64,000 nucleotides of DNA. Source: Anniella stebbinsi. Its lineage: Eukaryota; Chordata; Lepidosauria; Squamata; Anniellidae. The stretch spans positions 401,115,154-401,179,153 of the forward strand of contig JARDYH010000001.1 of NCBI GenBank assembly GCA_029215795.1. Direction: 5' to 3'. Shown in pieces: positions 58,296 through 64,000 of the stretch; position 1 is the stretch's first letter; each line of letters starts with the position of its first letter. A program made the position numbers and the translations under genes. The notes below the pieces were generated by a model. That model was not told the DNA's origin, did not search any database, and worked only from the letters and a program-made list of their open reading frames with translations.

Positions 58296-58353
58296 GGATT
58301 TTCTTACTGCTCGGATTGTTTGTGATGATAATGGCCAAGCATGAATACATTTG

Positions 58354-58370
58354 TGTGTGTGTGTGTGTAT

Positions 58371-58401
<31 letters not shown>
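58354..58401. repeat. (GT)n microsatellite, interrupted
   Basis: About 23 GT units with a TATGA interruption. Confidence 0.95.
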
Positions 58402-58639
58402 GTCCAAGCACCAGGAGGTTCAAACTCTGGTGTGCAAGGTCACCATTTTGTGGTTGTTTTGCTCTCTTTTTCAATAAGCAAGTATTGTCATGATGAATTG
58501 CTTACTCTATAATGTAATGAGCAAAATAGCCCATTGCTTCTCTTGAAAGCATAGCAAGCAAAAACTGACACAGTGCGGAACCATGTAAAGTTGTGTATTA
58601 CCTAGCAGAAATATTCCTTCTGCAATCCAAATTTAGAAA

Positions 58640-58796
58640 ACTAAGACTCTGACCCAACTTACCTATAGTATTCCTATTTGGATATTGGGATTTAATGCCC
58701 AAATTGAAAGAGCCCAGTCTGTATTTCTTAGGAAATTTACTGGGCCTTCCTTCCTGTGTGGAGAATGTAGCTATTTACTTGGAAGTGGGTATTCGA
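58640..58796 (+). mobile_element. Unclassified LINE, left part (split by hAT-like insertion)
   Basis: It reads LTYSIPIWILGFNAQIERAQ then SVFLRKFTGPSFLCGECSYL, resembling the region after the reverse transcriptase in some non-LTR retroelements. The frame resumes in kind at 61768 after the inserted element. Confidence 0.5.
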
Positions 58797-58979
58797 TAGG
58801 GGTGTGCATCGGATCGGATCCGATCCACGATCCGAATCCGATCCGACCCAAAATCGGGAAAATCCGATCCGATCCGATCTGATCCGACCAACCTCCGATC
58901 CGATCCGATCCGATCCGACGAGGTCCGATCCGGATCGGACGCCATTTTGAATGCTTTTTCCCATAGCCAAGTATTGTTT

Positions 58980-60460
58980 TACAAAAACGCCTATAACTTT
59001 TTCATTTTTAAAGATAAAAGGATGAAACTTGGGCACATTGTAGAATGGTTAGGGATAGTTATCTGTGAGAAATTTCAGAAAGATTGGTGCATGCGTTTTG
59101 TGGCAATTAATTTTTTAATAAATACCCAGGAATGCTGATAACTTTGTCATTTTTAAAGTTACAAACATGAAACTTTGCCACATTGTAGGAGGTACCTTGG
59201 GACCTATGTGTGTGAAATTTCAGAAACATAGGTGCTTGCCTTGTGTGGCAATTAATTTTAGAAAAATGGGTAGTAGTGGGGTAAATACAGTTACGCCTCC
59301 CATTTTTTTATTTTTAAAGATACAAACAGGAAACCTGGGCACATTACAGGTACCACTTGCCTTGATATGTGAGTGAAATTTCAGAAACATTGGAGCTTGC
59401 CTTGTGTGGCAATTAAGTTTTGAAACAATGAGGAAAGAAACACCTATAACTTTGTCATTTTTAAAGTTACACACATGAAACTTTGCCACATTGTAGGTGG
59501 TACCTTGGGACCTATGTGTGTGAAATTTCAGAAACATAGGTGCTTGCCTTGTGTGGCAATTAATTTTAGAAAAATGGGTAGTAGTGGGGTAAATACAGTT
59601 ATGCCTCCCATTTTTTTAGTTTTGAAGATACAAACAGGAAACTTGGGCACATTACAGGGAACACTTCACTTGATATGTGTGTAAAATTTCAGAAACATTG
59701 GTGCTTGCCTGGTGTGGCAATTAATTTTTGAAACAATGAGGGATTCATTGGACAGCACTTGCCCATAGGGATTCATTGGAGAGTACTTGTCCATAGGGAA
59801 TCATTGGAAAGCACTTTCCCATAGGGAATCATTGCATTGCACTTTCCCACTGAGAAATGCAGTTATGCCTCCCACATTTTTATTTTTGAAGATACAAACA
59901 GGAAACTTGGGCACATTGTAGACTGGTTAGGGATAGTTATCTGTGAGAAATTTCAGAAAGATTGGTGCATGCATTTTGTGGCAATTAATTTTTTAATAAA
60001 TACGCAGGAATGCCTATAACTTTGTCATTTTTAAAGTTACACACATGAAACTTTGCCACATTGTAGGTGGTACCTTGGGACCTATGTGTGTGAAATTTCA
60101 AAAACGTAGGTGCTTGCCTTGTATGGCAATTAATTTTAGAAAAATGGGTAGTAGTGGGGTAAATACAGTTACGCCTCCCATTTTTTTATTTTTTAAGATA
60201 CAAACAGGAAACACGGGCACATTACAGGGAACACTTCACTTGATATGTGTGTAAAATTTCAGAAACATTGGAGCTTGCCTTGTGTGGCAATTAATTTTTG
60301 AAACAATGAGGAAAGAAACGCCTATAACCTTTTTATTTTAAAAGTTAGAAGTCTGAACATTGCTCACTTTGTAGATGGGTTAGGGGTAGATATGTGTCAG
60401 AAATTTCAGAATGATAGGTCCAGGCATTTGATGGCTATGGAATTTTTAGATAAAATGTTT
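58980..60460 (+). repeat. ~150-bp tandem repeat array, about nine units
   Basis: Each unit contains a version of GAAACTTGGGCACATTGTAG, GTGTGAAATTTCAGAAACAT, GCTTGCCTTGTGTGGCAATT and AATTTTTGAAA. Pairs of units form a higher-order ~308-bp period (59136, 59444 and 60013). Repeated open frames of about 65 codons are a by-product of the repeat. Confidence 0.85.
59743..59855. repeat. Minisatellite, ~33-bp unit, four copies
   Basis: The unit is GGGATTCATTGGACAGCACT then TGCCCATA, with variants. It interrupts the 150-bp array. Confidence 0.85.
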
Positions 60461-60540
60461 CAAAAAATTTTCCACAGAGGCCCGGTCTTCCCCTCTTCCC
60501 CCTCCCGCTTCCCGCGAAGAGAAGGAAACACTCTCTCGTC

Positions 60541-60796
60541 TCGATCCCTTTGATCCTGTTGCTAGTATCCATTACAGGGCTCGTGTCTGCTTTCACTTTT
60601 TACTCAAGCAGAACGGCTGAGCCTAGCTGAGTTTTGCAGCCATGCGTGCAAGGAAGGATCTCTCTCATCTCGATCCCTTTGATCCTGTTGCTAGTATCCA
60701 TTACAGGGCTCGTGTCTGCTTTCACTTTTTACTCAAGCAGAACGGCTGAACCTAGCTCAGTTTTGCAGCCATGCGTGCAAAGAAGGATCACTCTCT
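60541..60796. repeat. Tandem duplication, 129-bp unit x2
   Basis: Both copies start TCGATCCCTTTGATCCTGTT and contain CATTACAGGGCTCGTGTCTG and GCAGCCATGCGTGCAA; differences are few. A partial third copy starts near 60797. Confidence 0.9.
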
Positions 60797-61165
60797 CTCG
60801 ATCTCTTTGATCCTTTGTTCCTCCCCTTCTCCTCCCCCTCGCCGGCGTTGTGTGTGCGTCCCGCCGGTGCCCTCGCGTGCGGGCCGGTTCCTGGGCAGCA
60901 GAGGCTCTGCCTGGCTGCTGTGAGGCTCCTGAAGGGCTTGCCTAATGCGGGCTGTTGTGCTCCGCTGGGCCGCGGGGGTAGGTTGATGATGAAGAGGATG
61001 ATGGGGAGGGCGTTCAATGGCCCCTCCGCTCACCAACTGACAGCGCGTGCTCCGCTCCAGACACCCGGCCTCGGCAGCCAGGAGGATACGCTGCCAAGCC
61101 CGCCGCCGCCGCCCGCGCGCGCACACACACCACCCGTCCATTATCATTTGGACAGCCCTAATTAA
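60797..61165. other. CpG-rich segment inside the hAT-like element
   Basis: High CpG and GC (GCCGGCG, CCCGCGCGCGC, CCGCCGCCGCC) stand out from the AT-rich array beside it. Open frames on both strands (60757-61186) have no recognisable domain. It may be captured host promoter or 5' exon sequence, or simply element sequence. Confidence 0.5.
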
Positions 61166-61340
61166 GGAGCGCTCAAAAAATGGCAAAAACCCCTCTCCTT
61201 TTTTCTTAATTCCTTGCAGCTACCACGATTTAACCCTTTCCTATCAGCTACAATTAATTAATAGTAGGATGACCAGTACCAGGAGACTGGTGTGTACAAA
61301 TGTTTTTTTTTTTTAGGCTTGAGATCATAAAGAGGCAAAT

Positions 61341-61640
61341 ATTCTACCTACCGTATTGGAAGCAGTATGTATTATTACTTTTTTTAAAAATGAAATTAGT
61401 AGGATGACCATATGAAAAGGAATACAGGGCTTTAACAGTGGAATAGAAAAGGGAATTTCAGCAGGTGTCATTTGTATCCATGCGGCACCTGGTGAAATTC
61501 CCTCTTCATCACAAAAGTTAAAATTGCAGGAGCTCTGCTCTCTTTTGTATCTGGTCACTCTAGTATAGCTCCTGCAGCTTTAACTGTCATATGGTCACCC
61601 TTGTTTCCCAACATACTGCTTCCAATACGGTAGGTAGAAT
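61341..61640. repeat. Nested unit flanked by 30-bp perfect inverted repeats
   Basis: Bases 61341-61370 are the exact reverse complement of 61611-61640. Inside, TAGGATGACCATATG (61400) and CATATGGTCACCC (61588) form a second pair resembling hAT-type ends. Confidence 0.85.
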
Positions 61641-61775
61641 TTCACTCACATATCAAGGCAAGTGGTACCTGTAATGTGCCCAGCCTCCGATCTGATCCGA
61701 TCCGACCCCCCAGGTCCGATTCCGATCCGCTATCCGATCCGATCCGGGGGGTCAGTGCACATCCCTAGTATTTGA

Positions 61776-62530
61776 TCAATCGAATGCAAGGCATGGATCG
61801 ATGCCTTTAATGGTGACTACAGTTATATTTCCTGGCAGTTCCTGAGAGTTATCTCTTTTTACTGCTCTCAGATCCCTATGTCACTCATTGGATGAGAGAG
61901 ATGGAGAAAAAGTTACTTAGGCTGGGCTTCTCTGTGGAAGCTGTGGGCAACTATGGGCTTCAGAAGGCCCAATCTCTTGTTCTTCAAAGATGAATAGACC
62001 TAGATCTACAGCATTTAAGAACTGCTGCTAACAAATCTTGTTCTCCATTACTGTATAATAACTTTATACGGACTTCATATCTACATACGTTAACCATTCC
62101 AAAGTACAGAAGAGCATTTAACCTTGCTCGCTTTAATGTGTTGGCCATCAGCAGTACTAGACAGACGGTTTCGTAAAATCCAGGTTAATGAACGGATATG
62201 TCCCTGTGGCACTGGAACAATAGAATCTGTCGAACATGGTCCTTTCGCATTGTAACATGTATAAGGAATGCAGAAAGAAGCTAATTTTTCCATTATTAAC
62301 AGCCTTTTCTGGAAGTAACCTCACAACTTTGGTATTAATTTGTTTAAGGGACATGTCCTCCTGTATTACTGAAAGGGTCTCTAAGTTTTTTATGACCTCA
62401 ATGCAAATTAGGAAAAAAAATGTTGCAATCCTCCACAGAGAAGGAAGTCTACAAAGCTGTACCTTGTCTTCATGTCACTTTTAAACTATCTTTTGTAAGT
62501 TTTATATTGATTTTGCTGGTCTGTGACTGT
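61776..62530 (+). mobile_element. Unclassified LINE, right part, C-terminal region
   Basis: It reads LLLSDPYVTHWMREMEKKLL and NFIRTSYLHTLTIPKYRRAF, then, after frame damage, CNMYKECRKKLIFPLLTAFS. The arrangement (yrrAFnLARFN, then a CPCGTGTIESVEH-like zinc knuckle, then a C..Y...R motif) is typical of the end of certain non-LTR retroelement ORFs. Stops and frameshifts make it dead. It is continuous in kind with 58640-58796 if the hAT-like element is removed. Confidence 0.6.
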
Positions 62531-62532
62531 AA

Positions 62533-62560
62533 TGATTGATTGATTGATTGATTGAAGAGT
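62533..62560. repeat. (TTGA)n run, likely LINE 3' tail
   Basis: About six ATTG units follow the LINE coding end at a distance typical of a 3' tail. Confidence 0.85.
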
Positions 62561-62699
62561 GGTACAGCAAAGTAAGCTTTGGCAGATGTAGTTCATCCTG
62601 CAAATCTATCTATAGATGCAACTGCTGAAATTCCTTCTTCTTGATAAACATAAGCTACGTGAGTTCTGTGGATGTGGCCACCTAAGACTCCTGAACAAA

Positions 62700-63290
62700 C
62701 GTAGCTTATGGAATAAGCTCACAGAGGTCAAGTAATGGATCAGTGTTTAAAGAACAGGAAGTGGAGAGTAGAAATAAATGCTTGCAATGGAGGGATGTAA
62801 ACAGTGGTGTCCGCCAAGGATCTGTACCAGGATCAGTGCTTTTTAACTTGCCCATAATTGATCTGTAGTTAAAGAGTTGAGCAGTGAGTTGATAATACTA
62901 CATTGGTTAGGGTGGTTAAAACAAAAATGTATAGTGAACAGTTAACATGGACACATGCAGTTCAGGGTTAGTGAGTGTGAAGTGGTACACATCGGGCCAA
63001 GACTCCCTAACTTCCTATATACGCTGATGGGGTCTGAGCTAGGGGGACTAGGAAAAGGATCATGGGGTTGTGGCGGATACCCCAATGAAAACTTCAACTC
63101 AGTGTGTGGCTGCTATGAAAAGGACAAATTCCATGACGGACAAGGAAAGGAATAGAAAATGGAGCTGCCAATATTGCACGGCCTTTATACAAATCTACAG
63201 TATAATCACGCTTGGAACACCGTGTAGAGTTCTCGTTACAGCACTGATGTTGCAGAGCCAGAAAAGGTAGAAGAAAAGGCTTCCAAAACG
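62700..63290 (+). mobile_element. CR1-like LINE fragment, strongly diverged
   Basis: GGTGTCCGCCAAGGATCTGT (GVRQGS-type), CCAGGATCAGTGCTTTTTAA (P.SVLFN), and later AAGACTCCCTAACTTCC and GCACGGCCTTTATACAAATC follow the CR1 reverse-transcriptase order. Many indels; no intact frame. Confidence 0.55.
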
Positions 63291-63689
63291 AAATGGTCTA
63301 ATCCCTATTTAAAGCCGTCGGAGCTATGGCTGTACACCACCCATATTCCTGCTCATCTGTGTCACTTCCTTTTGTCAAGCAAATGGCCACATCAAAGCCA
63401 GTGCACATAACAGCTGTTTTTGCTCGCAGGAGCCTGTAGCAATTACTAATCATAATTACAGAAGGTGAGTGTTATCGCTGTCAGTGTTTACCTGATTAGC
63501 TGCAATTTCTTCACAAGCCTAGTAAGACGCCTCGGATGAGGAGAGTTGGAGAGAGCTGAAACGCCATGCCAATACAACTCCTCCCCTCCTTCAAAAACAT
63601 GACATTCAAAACGAGAGGCATTCATCTTTTAAGGAATAATCCTCTCTGTCAGAAAGAGCCGGGCAAAAAGCTGTGGATTCACACCAGTC

Positions 63690-63808
63690 CCCTCCAGATG
63701 TTTCGGACTACAATGCCGTCAGCCCCAGCCGGCATGGCCAATGGTCAGGAATAGTGGGGAATGTAGTCCTGAACACCTGGAGGACACCAGGTTGGGGAAG
63801 GCTGATTT
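63690..63808. repeat. Hairpin repeat, best-preserved copy
   Basis: CCAGATGTTTCGGACTACAA on the left faces GTAGTCCTGAACACCTGGAG on the right, with CCAGCCGGCATGGCCAATGG at the loop and the common exit word ACCAGGTTGGGGAAGGCTGA. Fragments of the same family lie at 1155, 2331, 6855, 8548, 32960, 51262, 55070 and 57785. Confidence 0.8.
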
Positions 63809-64000
63809 ACACAGTTCTTAGTTTCACAGAAACTGGAAGCAACCACTGTTGGTAGAACATCTCTTCAACCATCAGGCTGAGCTAAGGAGGGCCATTTGGC
63901 ACATCAGAAAATAGCCCCACTGCTGCTATTCCTATCAATAGCAACTTCCCTGTGGTGGTGAAACTATGTAGACTTCATGAGGGGCCCGATGGAAAGTTCC
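63809..64000. other. Unassigned sequence to window end
   Basis: Nothing recognised. Confidence 0.4.

Larger units (their letters stand above)
58797..61767. mobile_element. hAT-like element with GATCC-rich ends (copy 2), 2.97 kb
   Basis: The ends TAGGGGTGTGCAT and AGTGCACATCCCTA are inverted repeats. Sub-terminal runs of GGATCGGATCCGATCC type occur on both sides. The flanks GTATTCGA (58789-58796) and GTATTTGA (61768-61775) match in 7 of 8 positions, fitting an 8-bp hAT target duplication. The interior has a ~150-bp tandem array (58980-60460), a 129-bp tandem duplication, a CpG-rich segment and a nested inverted-repeat unit (61341-61640). No transposase was seen. The termini match copy 1 at 14907-16178; the interior does not. 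Confidence 0.8.

Noticed and set aside
59167..60254. Four similar ~69-codon open frames (MKLCHIVGGTLGPM type)
   Set aside because: They repeat because the DNA repeats in tandem. Other repeat units have stops in the same frame, so no protein selection is evident.

Overview
The window is vertebrate nuclear DNA, most likely from a squamate reptile, probably a lizard. The evidence is small GT-AG exons in long introns, and a dense mixture of CR1 and L2 LINE 3' ends, L1-type and R2-like LINE fragments, tRNA-derived SINEs with a Sauria-SINE-like layout, and many non-autonomous hAT-like and foldback elements. Two known genes are present, arranged tail to tail. No bacterial operon, CRISPR array, structural RNA gene or intact transposon protein was found.

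Left part, 1-19160, plus strand: the last five coding exons of APBA2 (X11-beta/Mint2), a neuronal adaptor. They encode the end of the PTB-PDZ linker, both PDZ domains and the conserved C-terminus ending in a PLYI-type tail. All four introns are phase 0, and the reading frame is intact through the stop codon at 19158-19160. The 3' UTR follows.

Middle, about 19161-25944: the interval between the two convergent genes. It holds the APBA2 3' UTR, an hAT-like fragment, a SINE interrupted by a CR1 tail, and an L2 copy. I could not place the last coding bases or 3' UTR of the second gene here.

Right part, 25945-45511, minus strand: five well-supported exons and one candidate 43-bp exon of ENTREP2 (FAM189A1), a four-pass membrane protein with PPxY motifs. 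In coding order they give the fourth membrane segment, the PPxY-rich juxtamembrane region, a second PPxY motif, a long Ser/Arg/Cys-rich cytoplasmic segment and the conserved C-terminal block. The N-terminal exons (TM1-TM3) were not seen up to 64000, so they probably lie beyond the window. The APBA2-ENTREP2 pairing matches human 15q13.1, and the paralogous pair APBA1-ENTREP1 lies on human chromosome 9.

Everything else is intron or flank rich in transposons. Most notable are: a 1.27-kb and a 2.97-kb hAT-like element with the same CGATCCGATC-rich ends but unrelated interiors (stacked GC palindromes in one; a ~150-bp tandem array plus a CpG-rich segment in the other); inverted pairs of a short repeat carrying hammerhead-ribozyme-like cores, reminiscent of Penelope-like elements; and several nested insertions. 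All calls rest on reading the sequence; no alignment was run.
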